DNA from: Streptomyces laculatispora
GTDB lineage: Bacteria > Actinomycetota > Actinomycetes > Streptomycetales > Streptomycetaceae
Assembly (NCBI RefSeq): GCF_017353455.1
Contig: NZ_JAFMPZ010000051.1
Coordinates: 1 to 53,812, forward strand
Length of the DNA: 53,812 bases
Direction: 5' to 3'
Part shown: piece by piece, positions 24,964-33,398 of the stretch
Layout of the letters: each line of letters begins with the position of its first letter
Numbering within the stretch: the first letter of the stretch is position 1
The notes under the pieces: model-generated
The model's input: the letters and a program-made list of their open reading frames with translations, nothing else
Database searches by the model: none
What the model was told of the DNA's origin: nothing
Position numbers and translations under genes: made by a program

Positions 24964-25895
24964 TGGAAGAACTCCAGAGGCGGACGGTTGCCCCACTGCG
25001 TGGTCTCGCTCGCGGTCCCGTTGAACTTGGTCGGCCGGTAGCCGCTGTCCACCGTGTCGCCGTCGGTGTAGTGCTCGATACGGAAGCCGAACGGGTCCTT
25101 CCAGTAGTCGAAGACCTGGCTGCCGAGCATGTGGCGGCCGACTCCGACGTCGAGGCTGTATCCCTCCTGGAGGAGGTAGTCGTGCGAGGACATCACCGCG
25201 TCCATGTCGGTCACCTCGAATGCGCTGTGGTGGACTCCCACCCAGTCCGACTGCAGGACGAGCATGAAGTGGTGGTCCACGAGCTGCTCGCCCAGGTCAA
25301 GCCGGACGAAGGTGCCCACGATGGGGCCCTGTTCGCCCGGCGGGACGAAATAGTCGGAGGGCAGGAAGTTGAAGCGCTCGTTGAGCCAGGCCATGGATTC
25401 GTCGTGATTCCTCACGTGGAGCACGAAGTGGCCCAGGCGCGCGATGGTGCACGGTGCGACGGAGACGCGGACGGAGGAGTTGACCCGGTTCTTGTCGCGG
25501 ATGTTGTTCATCGCGATGGGTTCCCGGTCCGCTATCGGCTCGGCCTTCTCCCGGCCCCAGATCGCCCGGATGATGATGTCGTCGGGCATGGTCATGGAGA
25601 CCTGGTAGCCGCCGCCGGGCTCCGTCGACTCCTGGACCGGCGAGGACCCGGGCATCGCGGCGAGCTCGACGAGGTCGTCGAAGGAGGCGACCTCGATCGA
25701 GGCACCGCCGAAGCGCTGCCTGTCGGCCTTGCGCGTCACATGGATGTGATGCTGCGTGCCCGTCCCTCGCATGTAGAGGGTCTGGTCGTCGCTGCCCGCT
25801 GCCTTCGTCATGCCGAAGGCGGTCAGGAACTTCTCCATCACGTCGAGATCGGGTGCCTCGTAGGTGACTTGGGCAGCATCAATTGCCGTAGCCAC
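24960..25895 (-). CDS. extradiol ring-cleavage dioxygenase (vicinal oxygen chelate, type I)
   Basis: This 311-aa two-domain VOC enzyme has its Fe(II) or Mn(II) triad in the C-terminal domain as His156 (LGHFVLHV), His222 (WVGVHHSAFEV) and Glu274 (FRIEHYTDGD), the same spacing as BphC/HpaD-type enzymes. It should open a catechol-like (or aminophenol-like) ring next to the vicinal hydroxyls. GTG 25895 is preceded by AGGAGG. It lies between the HpaB-type hydroxylase and the aldolase gene, as expected for consecutive steps. Confidence 0.9.
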   Translation of the reverse strand: MATAIDAAQVTYEAPDLDVMEKFLTAFGMTKAAGSDDQTLYMRGTGTQHHIHVTRKADRQRFGGASIEVASFDDLVELAAMPGSSPVQESTEPGGGYQVSMTMPDDIIIRAIWGREKAEPIADREPIAMNNIRDKNRVNSSVRVSVAPCTIARLGHFVLHVRNHDESMAWLNERFNFLPSDYFVPPGEQGPIVGTFVRLDLGEQLVDHHFMLVLQSDWVGVHHSAFEVTDMDAVMSSHDYLLQEGYSLDVGVGRHMLGSQVFDYWKDPFGFRIEHYTDGDTVDSGYRPTKFNGTASETTQWGNRPPLEFFQ

Positions 25896-25991
25896 GGGTC
25901 CTCCTGTGGTCGGTGGGAACGCGCCGACGAGCTCGGTCACTCGCCGCCGCCGGATGGGCCGGGCTCCCTCGACGGGGAGCCGCACGGCAGG

Positions 25992-27557
25992 TCAGCCCTT
26001 GAGGATGCTGACGTCGTCGGGACCGATCAGGTCCGGCACGGTCCAGCCGTCCAGGTCGTACTCGTCCATGGCGCTCTGCGCGAAGTTCTTGCAGTAGTCG
26101 AGAAGACCGCTGCCCCGTGCGCCGAACAGGTTGGTCTGACGCGTCACGTCGTTGCTGCCGATGTAGTTGATCTCGTAAAGCTCGTGGCGGGCGCCGAACT
26201 CCGTGCCGATGGAGTCCCAGAGCATCTTCATGACCTTCACGCGCTCCTCGGCGTCGATCCCGCCCGTCCCGCGCAGGTAGGTGTCCAGGTAGCCGCGGAT
26301 CTCCGGGGTCCTGAAGTCCTTGGCGTGGGAGTTGAGGTAGATCAGACCGCTGGCCACCACCTGCTCGATGATGTTCTTGATCTTCGGCATGGCCAGTTGG
26401 TTCATCACCCGGTAGGCGCCGGCGAACTGCGGATCGGGCTGGATCATGCCGCCCTTCCACGGCACCGAGCTCTTCGCCATGGCATCCGACAGTGCCCAGA
26501 ACGTGTTGCGCCAGGCGATGACCTCGCCGAGTTGCGACATCACGCCGTGGAACTGGCCCGCTCCGGTGACGTCGAGAGCCCGGGACAGCATGCCGACGAG
26601 GAAGTCCATCTTGACGGCGAACCGGGTGCACCCGTGGAGGGAAGCCCGCTCCAGGTAGCCCGAGTGAATGTTGTACTTGTTGGCCTGCTCGAGGTCGTTG
26701 TAGATGAACGCGTTCTCCCAGGGGATGAACACGTCATCGAGCACGAGAATCGCGTCGTTCTCGTCCAGCCGGCTCGACAGGGGGTAGTCGAACGGACTGC
26801 CCAGCGCGGCGGCACGGTACTCGTTGGACGTCCGGCAGAGCAGCTTCACGCCGGGGGAGTTCGTGGGCATGATGAACACGGGTGAGTAGGCCGGATCCTG
26901 AATGGCGACCTGTCCCACGTGCCCGACGAAGGTGTAATGCGTAAGGGCCGAACCGGTGGCCACCACCTTGGCACCCGAGACGTAGAAACCGGCGTCGGTC
27001 TCCCTGGTGACCCGGACAAACACGTCCTTGCCCGCATCGGCGCCCATCCCCCGGTCGACCGGGGGATTCATGATGGCGTGGTTGATGTACCACGTCTTTT
27101 CCTGAGCCTTGCGGTACCAGTTGCGCGCGTTGTCCTCGATCCCGCGATAGAACTCCGCGTTGGCACCGAGGGTGCCCAGGAAACAGCCCTTGTAGTCGGG
27201 GGAGCGGCCCATCCAGCCCCAGGTGATCTTCTGCCACTCGGCGATCGCATCGCGGGAAGCCACCTGCTCCTCGACGCTCTTCGGCGCCTGATAGAAGCGG
27301 TGGGTGAAGCCTCCCCACTCCGTGGGAGCGGTGAGGATGTCCTTACGCGCCGGATCATGCAGGGCGTCGTACATGCGGGCAATCATGCGGGCCGAGTTGC
27401 GGAACGCCGGATGCTCGGCGACGTTCTCCACCCGCTCGCCGTAGATCCAGACCTCGCGGCCGTCGTTGAGGCTTTCGAGATACTCGTCCCCGGTGAAGGG
27501 GATGTATTCACGGCCGGCCGCGCCATTTGCCGTCTGATTCGCGCTTTCCGTCTTCAT
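25992..27557 (-). CDS. HpaB-family FADH2-dependent aromatic monooxygenase
   Basis: This 521-aa large component belongs to the 4-hydroxyphenylacetate 3-monooxygenase family. It has an N-terminal REYIPFTGDEYLESLNDGR motif, a substrate loop with GCFLGTLGANAEFY, INHAIMNPPVDRG, then VTRETDAGFYVSGAKVVATG. The C-terminal part includes GSNDVTRQTNLFGA. It hydroxylates a phenol-like ring ortho to a hydroxyl using flavin reduced by the partner at 19541. It is the first gene of the catabolic operon, with a LysR gene upstream in the same direction. The natural substrate need not be 4-hydroxyphenylacetate: the rest of the operon lacks the standard hpa set. Confidence 0.88.
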   Translation of the reverse strand: MKTESANQTANGAAGREYIPFTGDEYLESLNDGREVWIYGERVENVAEHPAFRNSARMIARMYDALHDPARKDILTAPTEWGGFTHRFYQAPKSVEEQVASRDAIAEWQKITWGWMGRSPDYKGCFLGTLGANAEFYRGIEDNARNWYRKAQEKTWYINHAIMNPPVDRGMGADAGKDVFVRVTRETDAGFYVSGAKVVATGSALTHYTFVGHVGQVAIQDPAYSPVFIMPTNSPGVKLLCRTSNEYRAAALGSPFDYPLSSRLDENDAILVLDDVFIPWENAFIYNDLEQANKYNIHSGYLERASLHGCTRFAVKMDFLVGMLSRALDVTGAGQFHGVMSQLGEVIAWRNTFWALSDAMAKSSVPWKGGMIQPDPQFAGAYRVMNQLAMPKIKNIIEQVVASGLIYLNSHAKDFRTPEIRGYLDTYLRGTGGIDAEERVKVMKMLWDSIGTEFGARHELYEINYIGSNDVTRQTNLFGARGSGLLDYCKNFAQSAMDEYDLDGWTVPDLIGPDDVSILKG

Positions 27558-27979
27558 GAACCGAAAACCTTTCTTGCCACCCCTGGACGGGTCAAGTCAC
27601 CGGTTCAGACAATACGTGATTAGCGATCCACTAAGGAGGGTCTCGCTTGTCGATCCGAAGTTGCCTGCGGTGTTGAATTGCCAGGAAGACTTGCACGAGC
27701 GGCAGGTGCGGGCAATAGGTGTCCGCGGATACGGATTCTTGCGAGTGTGTCGGTAGCCGGCCGGTGTGTCGCTGATCCTTACCGCGAACAGCCTCTGATC
27801 AGGCAGTTCATGACCCAACGCGAGCAGGGAGGGGCGTCGGAACCGCCTCGGAAGTGACGTGCATCACATGATATTTTTCTTGAATTGCTGACCCTCCATT
27901 CGCTTTTCCCGCTTCCTTCCATACATGAGACATCGGAGGGCGCCATAGTTTCTTGTATGGGTCGGCCGTGCGGATCGGA
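27558..27979. other. intergenic regulatory region of the catabolic operon
   Basis: This 422-nt gap lies between the HpaB-type gene and the stop of the LysR gene. I see no convincing gene. It is visibly less GC-rich than its surroundings. It contains the LysR-type dyad at 27620-27634 and a 9-bp inverted repeat (GATCGGATC, GATCCGATC) at 27973-27992 overlapping the LysR stop. Confidence 0.6.
27620..27634 (-). promoter_or_regulatory. candidate LysR-type operator (T-N11-A dyad)
   Basis: TTAGCGATCCACTAA has perfect 4-bp arms TTAG/CTAA and contains T-N11-A. It lies 63 nt upstream of the HpaB start, a normal place for LysR activation. The adjacent LysR gene is the obvious ligand. Confidence 0.5.
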
Positions 27980-28885
27980 TCACGATCCGATCGTGCGTCG
28001 ATGCTCGGCCACGATTCGAGTCGCTTGCAGCCATCCCTCCATCAGTGGAGTGAACTCGGCATCGCGCCTCCAAAGCAGCGTCGCCTGCATGGGGCCGAGC
28101 CACCGTGGAGGATCCAGGAGGACCACCGAATCGTTCTTGCCTGCGATGCGATCGGTCACAGGAGCCACGCCAAGCCCTGCGGCGACAAAGGCGAGTGCGG
28201 TCTGCGGCGTAGAGACTTCGAGGACTTCGAAGGAGTCGTCGTCCGTCAATGCCTGCTCGACGGCGTCGGGCATGCCCGCGAACGCCGGGAGTCGATACGG
28301 AAGGATCCAGCGCCCCCATCCGTTGCCGTCGGGGTGCTGTTCGCGTGCGCGGTACCGCGGAACGGCAAGCTTGATGTTGATTCCCAGAATTGGATACCAA
28401 TCGCAGAAGTCGGCGACGAATCCAGCGAACTGGCTGGGGCCGAAGGGAATGCATCCCATGTCCAACTCGCCGGACCGAATCTTCTGAATGATCACATCGG
28501 GAGTGACGTCGGTCAGACTGACGCGAGCTCCTGGAGACTGTTCGAGGAATTCAGCCAGAACGTCGGCGATGAGTTCGTTGATGACCATGGGTTCCACGCC
28601 GACGCGCAGGTCTCCCACGGCGCCCTCGCCCATCAGTTTCAGCGTCTCGACCGTGCGATCTCGGTCAGCCACCAGACGCCCTGCTTTGGAAAGGAGGTAG
28701 AACCCTGCCTGGGTGGGGTGGACGCCCTTCGCCGTGCGCTCAAGCAGCCGCACCCCAAGCTCTGCCTCCAACTTTGCGATGGCGTGGCTCACCGGTGGTT
28801 GCGTCATGTTCAGATTCTTGGCAGCCTGCGAAACCGAACCGGCCTCGACGACGGCTCTGAAGTACTCGATTTGGCGAAAGTCCAT
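27980..28885 (-). CDS. LysR-family transcriptional regulator
   Basis: This 301-aa regulator has the N-terminal LysR HTH MDFRQIEYFRAVVEAGSVSQ, then AAKNLNMTQPPVSHAIAKLE. A LysR substrate-binding domain starts near residue 90 (GDLRVGVEPMVINELIADVL). ATG 28885 is selected because the HTH begins there. It is upstream of the catabolic operon in the same orientation and probably activates it in response to the aromatic substrate or an intermediate. The stop overlaps a 9-bp inverted repeat. Confidence 0.9.
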   Translation of the reverse strand: MDFRQIEYFRAVVEAGSVSQAAKNLNMTQPPVSHAIAKLEAELGVRLLERTAKGVHPTQAGFYLLSKAGRLVADRDRTVETLKLMGEGAVGDLRVGVEPMVINELIADVLAEFLEQSPGARVSLTDVTPDVIIQKIRSGELDMGCIPFGPSQFAGFVADFCDWYPILGINIKLAVPRYRAREQHPDGNGWGRWILPYRLPAFAGMPDAVEQALTDDDSFEVLEVSTPQTALAFVAAGLGVAPVTDRIAGKNDSVVLLDPPRWLGPMQATLLWRRDAEFTPLMEGWLQATRIVAEHRRTIGS

Positions 28886-29254
28886 TCTTTTCTGCCTTCC
28901 ATGGTCTCTGGCGGGCGCCGGCAAGCCGGAAGGCCGGCCATGATGTGGCGTGTATCCCTCGGCGGCTCGTTATTGCGGGTGCCCTTTTCCCGTGTGGGTG
29001 CGGTCGAGCCGCGCGTTTCCGGTCGGAGTGACAAGCCGAAGCCAGTGAAGGTGGCCGGCCGAGGGGGACCGGTAAAACGACTCGGTCGCGCCGTGTCCGA
29101 GCCCGCGAACCACTGCGGTGGGGGCTTGCGGTCACAGGGCGGTGGTGAGGCTCAAGCCATGACTCGAACATGCGTTCAGCAAGGTGCGCATGGTGCAGCC
29201 TGGGTTGGACAGCGGTCCTACTGTGGCGAGTCCGTTATTCTCCTCAATAGGGTA
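28886..29254. other. non-coding or degenerate stretch
   Basis: This 370-nt stretch between LysR and the PAS/GAF remnant has no ORF with convincing protein character on either strand. It probably holds the LysR promoter and decayed sequence. No repeats were seen. Confidence 0.5.
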
Positions 29255-29670
29255 AAATCGGCGACTACGCGGCGTGCCACTGCATCATCCGGCCTGACGG
29301 CACCGTCAGGTGGATCGACGCGAAGGGCAAGGTTCGGTTCGACGGGCCGAGGTGCCCGATGGCACTGACCGGCATCGCGCGCGACTGCGCCACCGACGAA
29401 GCGCGCCGCAGTCTGATCCGCGCGCGGCCGAAGCCCTCGCCTCGGCCCTGCACGTGCAGGACGTCGCTGACGCGATAGTCGACACGGTCCTGCCGCTGAT
29501 GCAATGCAGCGGACTCGCTGTACATGTGTCCAACGGGGACAAGCTGGAACCGGCCGCGGCCGGCGGCACCGCAGCACGCTGATCTTCGACAACTACCCCG
29601 TGAACGACTACGCGCCCGACCGCCTCCACCTGGGCCCGCCGACCGACCCGGCATCGGGCTGCCCGGCCTG
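29255..29670 (+). pseudogene. PAS-GAF sensor protein remnant
   Basis: In one plus frame, from about 29263, the sequence reads GDYAACHCIIRPDGTVRWI, then DAKGKVRFDG and ALTGIARDCATDEARR, the end of a PAS domain. The next frame gives AAEALASALHVQDVADAIVD, then TVLPLMQCSGLAVHVSNGD, the start of a GAF domain. A third piece (FDNYPVNDYAPDRLHLG) follows after another break. Intact relatives are PAS-GAF-SpoIIE phosphatases (family knowledge). There is no start codon and at least two frame breaks, so it is a relic. The following ~250 nt to 29924 show nothing clear. Confidence 0.6.
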
Positions 29671-29924
29671 GCGCTGAACCGTCCGGTGACCGCCTCCGGG
29701 CAGATCTCGGCGGACCGGGCGGCCGCGTACGCCTTGGACGGCGAAGGCGGGCACAGGTCGGAGATGTCGCGCCTGTCGAGGCTGGGGCCGTGCGGGGTGT
29801 CGCCGCACCGGGCGGCCGTACTGCCTGCGCATTTCCTGGGAGCAGCACTGACGGCGACGCCGGCACCCCGCTGACGGACGTCGGGCCGACTGCCTGCCGC
29901 ATCCGGAGCCGGAGGCCGCGGCCC

Positions 29925-31334
29925 TCATCGGCTCTTGCGCACCTGGGCCGCCTTGCGGGCCTCCGCGGCCTGGCGGGCCTGGGCGGCGCGCCGGTTCTCC
30001 TTCGGGGCCTGGGTCCCCATGCCCCGGAAGGGTCGCTTGCCGGTCTGTACGGGCTTGGCCGCCGGTGGCCGCTGCGCGCCCGTGATCCGTGTCAACTCGG
30101 CCTCGCCGGACCGTACCTGAGTGACCGTCGGCCGGACCCCGGCCTCGGACATCATCTTGTTCACGTCCCGCCGCTGGCCCGGGGTGACGAGTGTGACGGC
30201 CTTGCCCGCATTGCCGGCCCGCGCCGTGCGGCCGCTCCGGTGCAGGTAGTCCTTCGGGTCCGCGGGCGCGTCCACGTTCACCACCAGGTCGAGCGCGTCG
30301 ATGTGGATGCCGCGGGCCGCCACGTTCGTGGCCACGAGGACGGTGATGTCGCCGCGCTTGAACTGGTCCAGCGTGTGCGTCCGCTGCGGCTGCGACTTCC
30401 CGCTGTGCAGGGCGGCCGCCAGGATTCCGCTGCTCTTCAGATGGCGGGTGAAGGCGTCCACCGCCGCCTTGGTGTCCAGGAACATCAGCACCCGCCCCTC
30501 GCGGGCGGCGATCTCGGTCGCCGCCGCGTACTTGTCGGCGGCGTGCACGTTCAGGACGTGGTGCTCCATCGTGGTCACCGCGGCCCGGGCCCGGTCCACC
30601 GAGGCGAGCACCGGTTCGTCGAGGTAGCGCTCCACCAACTGGTCGACGTTCCGGTCAAGCGTGGCCGAGAAGAGCAGCCGCTGGCCGTCGGGGCGGACCT
30701 GGTCCAGGATCTCCGCGACCTGCGGCAGGAAGCCCATGTCGCACATCTGGTCTGCCTCGTCGAGCACGGTGATCCCCACCCGGTCCAGATGGCAGTGCCG
30801 GCGCGCGATCAAATCGCTGAGCCGCCCCGGGGTCGCGATGAGCACCTCGGTGCCGGCCTTCAGCGCGGCCGCCTGCGGTCCCATCGACAGCCCGCCGACC
30901 ACCGCCGTCATCCGCAGCCCCAGCACCCGCGCGTACGGCGCGAGCGCATCGCCCACCTGCTGGGCGAGCTCCCGTGTCGGGACGAGCACCAGTGCCAGCG
31001 GCCGCTTCGCCTCCGCGCGCCGCCCGGTGGTCCGGACGAGCAGGGCCAGCCCGAAGGCCAGGGTCTTGCCCGACCCGGTCTGTGCCCGCCCCAGCACGTC
31101 CCGGCCGGCCAGCGCGTCGGGCAGCGTCGCCGCCTGAATCGGGAAGGGCTCGGTGACCTCGAGATCGGTCATCGCCGTCAGCAGCGCGTCGGGCAGCCCC
31201 AGTTCGGCGAATGTCGCGGCAGGCGGCAGCCCCGTATCCGCCGCCGTGGGCGTGCCGAGCGCGTCCCGCGCGGATTCGGCCCGCTGGTTCCTGCGGGCAC
31301 CGGAGTGCCCGGAGACGGGCGGCTTCGCGTTCAT
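29925..31334 (-). CDS. DEAD-box ATP-dependent RNA helicase
   Basis: This 469-aa helicase has all core motifs: the Q-motif region PFPIQAATLPDALAGRDVLG, motif I AQTGSGKT, PTRELAQQ, motif II DEAD (VLDEADQMCDMGF), motif III SAT, VATNVAARGIHIDALDLV and motif VI HRSGRTARAG. A basic tail rich in Arg/Lys/Ala (ENRRAAQARQAAEARKAAQ) probably binds RNA. ATG 31334 has GGAAGG upstream. It unwinds RNA in ribosome assembly or cold adaptation in relatives. It lies at the right part of the proposed island. Confidence 0.93.
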   Translation of the reverse strand: MNAKPPVSGHSGARRNQRAESARDALGTPTAADTGLPPAATFAELGLPDALLTAMTDLEVTEPFPIQAATLPDALAGRDVLGRAQTGSGKTLAFGLALLVRTTGRRAEAKRPLALVLVPTRELAQQVGDALAPYARVLGLRMTAVVGGLSMGPQAAALKAGTEVLIATPGRLSDLIARRHCHLDRVGITVLDEADQMCDMGFLPQVAEILDQVRPDGQRLLFSATLDRNVDQLVERYLDEPVLASVDRARAAVTTMEHHVLNVHAADKYAAATEIAAREGRVLMFLDTKAAVDAFTRHLKSSGILAAALHSGKSQPQRTHTLDQFKRGDITVLVATNVAARGIHIDALDLVVNVDAPADPKDYLHRSGRTARAGNAGKAVTLVTPGQRRDVNKMMSEAGVRPTVTQVRSGEAELTRITGAQRPPAAKPVQTGKRPFRGMGTQAPKENRRAAQARQAAEARKAAQVRKSR

Positions 31335-31568
31335 GGGGGAACCTTCCTCAGGGTGGGGCCTCCGTAACGCGCAGAGGCCCGTACCCCTCGGCACGGGCCC
31401 CGGCGATACCGCAAGCGTCGCCCCATTTTACCAGTGGGCCCCGAGGCCTCGCGCCGGACGGAACCGCCGCGGGTGGTCTGCCGATCGCCGAGAGGGTTCC
31501 CCGTTCTCCCCGCACCCGCAGAATCTGCCATTTGTCCAGATAGTCTGGCTAAGCCGCGCTCCTGGCCG

Positions 31569-31612
31569 CCAGGGGGCGCGGTTCAAATCCTGTCATCCGG
31601 GCGAGGTGAGAG
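31569..31612 (+). other. degenerate tRNA-Pro 3' fragment (possible att site)
   Basis: CCAGGGGGCGC followed by GGTTCAAATCCTGTC matches the 3' half of tRNA-Pro at 14834-14860: 24 of 27 positions with one 1-nt gap, including 15 consecutive identities. GTGAGAG follows at about the same distance in both (14871 and 31606). No acceptor 5' strand is present, so it is not a functional tRNA. It may be the far end of an integrated element. Apart from this fragment and the promoter at 31698, I see nothing coding in 31335-31775. Confidence 0.5.
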
Positions 31613-31697
31613 GGCTTCGAGCCGGGCCTCCTCATGATTCAGTTGGCTGGTCGCTGGTGATCTCTCCATGAGAGCCAGAAAAAAACTCGGCCGGCCA

Positions 31698-31724
31698 TGT
31701 CGAGAACCCGTGACCGGCTCCGTC
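31698..31724 (+). promoter_or_regulatory. candidate ECF42-type promoter
   Basis: TGTCGA (31698-31703) and CGTC (31721-31724) are separated by 17 nt, 52 nt before the DGPF start. As I recall, ECF42 sigma factors recognise TGTCGA at -35 and CGA/TC-type -10 sequences and transcribe their neighbouring DGPF gene. The arrangement fits autoregulation of this pair. Confidence 0.5.
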
Positions 31725-31775
31725 CCCGTAGTGAACGCGACCGGAATGGTTCGCACCAGCGCCGAGGAGAACACC

Positions 31776-32183
31776 ATGGCCAAGTACCTGCTTCTCAAGC
31801 ACTACCGCGGCGCCCCGGCCCCGGTCAACGACGTGCCGATGGACCGGTGGACGCCGGAGGAGATCTCGGCCCACGTTCAGTACATGAACGACTTCGCGGA
31901 CCGGCTGGAGCGGACCGGCGAGTTCGTCGACAGCCAGGCGCTCGCCCCCGGTGGGACGTTCGTCCAGTACGACGGCGAGGGCCGCCCGCCGGTCACCGAC
32001 GGGCCGTTCGCCGAGACCAAGGACCTCATCGCAGGCTGGATGGTGATCGACGTCGACAGCTACGAGCGCGCCGTCGAGCTGGCCGGGGAGCTGTCGGCCG
32101 CCCCCGGGGCGGGCGGGAAGCCGATCCACGAGTGGCTGGAGCTGCGCCCGTTCCTGACCGCGTCGCACACCATCACGGAGTGA
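31776..32183 (+). CDS. DGPF-domain (YCII-related) protein
   Basis: This 135-aa protein begins MAKYLLLKHYRGAPAP. The signature VTDGPFAETKDLIAGW at about residue 74 is the DGPF motif of YCII-related proteins. The biochemical role is not known; these proteins are encoded next to certain ECF sigma factors. ATG 31776 follows GAGGAGA. The stop overlaps the sigma factor start (GTGA). Confidence 0.92.
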   Translation: MAKYLLLKHYRGAPAPVNDVPMDRWTPEEISAHVQYMNDFADRLERTGEFVDSQALAPGGTFVQYDGEGRPPVTDGPFAETKDLIAGWMVIDVDSYERAVELAGELSAAPGAGGKPIHEWLELRPFLTASHTITE

Positions 32184-33340
32184 CCTCTCAGGTGAACGAG
32201 GTCCTGCTCCGGAGCCTCACACCGAGCGTGCTCGGGATCCTCGTCCGCCGCGGAGCCGACTTCGCGGCGGCCGAGGACGCCGTGCAGGACGCGCTGGCCG
32301 AGGCCGTCCGCGTCTGGCCGGGCGACCGGCCCCGGGACCCGAAGGGCTGGCTGGTCACCGTGGCCTGGCGCCGGTTCCTCGACGCGGCCCGGGCGGACAC
32401 CGCCCGCCGCCGGCGTGAGGACCTCGTCGACGAGGAGCCGGTGCCCGGACCCGCGTCCGCGGTGGACGACACGCTCCAGCTCTACTTCCTGTGCGCGCAT
32501 CCGTCGCTGACGCCGTCGTCCGCCGTCGCGCTCACGCTGCGCGCCGTCGGGGGGCTGACCACCCGCCAGATCGCCCAGGCCTACCTGGTGCCCGAGGCGA
32601 CCATGGCGCAGCGCATCAGCCGGGCCAAGCGCACTGTCTCCGGCGTGCGGTTCGACCGGCCCGGTGATGTCGCCACCGTGCTGCGCGTCCTCTACCTGGT
32701 CTTCAACGAGGGCTATTCCGGTGACGTCGACGTCGCTGCCGAGGCCATCCGGCTCACCCGGCAGCTCGCGGCCGCGATCGACCACCCCGAGGTGGCGGGG
32801 CTGCTCGCCCTCATGCTGCTCCACCATGCCCGGCGTGCCGCCCGGGTCGCGCCGGGCGGCAGTCTGGTGCCGCTCGCCGAACAGGACCGCGGCCGGTGGG
32901 ACCCCGAGTCGATCGCCGAGGGTGTCGAGATCCTGCAGGCAGCCCTCGCCCGTGACCGGCTGGGCGAGTTCCAGGCCCAGGCCGCCGTCGCGGCACTCCA
33001 CGCCGACGCGCCCACCGCCGAGGAGACCGACTGGGTGCAGATCGTCGAGTGGTACGACGAGCTCGCCCGCCTGACCGACAGCCCGGTCGTCCGGCTCAAC
33101 CGTGCGGTGGCTGTCGGCCAGGCCGACGGACCGGGGGCAGGCCTGGCGGCGCTCGCGGCGCTGGACGACTCGCTGCCCCGGTACGCCGCGGTGGCCGCGT
33201 ACCTCCACGAGCGCGACGGCGACCACGCGACGGCGGCGCGGCTGTACGCCGAGGCGGCGCGGAAGGCACCCGACCTCGCCGAGCGCGACCACCTGACGCG
33301 CCAGGCCGCCCGGCTCAACGCCCGCCGCTCCGGCCGCTGA
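32180..33340 (+). CDS. ECF sigma factor with C-terminal TPR-like extension (ECF42 type)
   Basis: This 386-aa protein has sigma region 2 (AEDAVQDALAEAVRVWP, then PKGWLVTVAWRRFLDAAR) and region 4 (LTTRQIAQAYLVPEATMAQR, ISRAKRTV). A long C-terminal helical extension includes VLYLVFNEGYSGD and TPR-like repeats through NRAVAVGQADGPGAGL. This architecture next to a DGPF gene is the ECF42 group (DUF6596 extension). No anti-sigma gene is adjacent, so the extension probably controls activity. GTG 32180 overlaps the DGPF stop; a GTG at 32191 is possible. Confidence 0.9.
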   Translation: MTSQVNEVLLRSLTPSVLGILVRRGADFAAAEDAVQDALAEAVRVWPGDRPRDPKGWLVTVAWRRFLDAARADTARRRREDLVDEEPVPGPASAVDDTLQLYFLCAHPSLTPSSAVALTLRAVGGLTTRQIAQAYLVPEATMAQRISRAKRTVSGVRFDRPGDVATVLRVLYLVFNEGYSGDVDVAAEAIRLTRQLAAAIDHPEVAGLLALMLLHHARRAARVAPGGSLVPLAEQDRGRWDPESIAEGVEILQAALARDRLGEFQAQAAVAALHADAPTAEETDWVQIVEWYDELARLTDSPVVRLNRAVAVGQADGPGAGLAALAALDDSLPRYAAVAAYLHERDGDHATAARLYAEAARKAPDLAERDHLTRQAARLNARRSGR

Positions 33341-33398
33341 CGCGAGTGGCCGCGCGAGGGCGGATCCCGATGCCCGGCGGGCCGCCTGGCTGCGCGGT

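Noticed and set aside
25992..27557. Naming the operon hpa (4-hydroxyphenylacetate degradation)
   Set aside because: The RidA, RraA, cupin and NCS1 genes do not belong to the standard hpa set, so the substrate is left open.
27597..27818. 73-aa minus-strand ORF in the catabolic operon's intergenic region
   Set aside because: It has no ribosome-binding site and no recognised domain, and it overlaps the LysR-type dyad.
31569..31612. A second functional tRNA gene
   Set aside because: There is no 5' acceptor strand and the T stem has mismatches; only a 3' half is recognisable.
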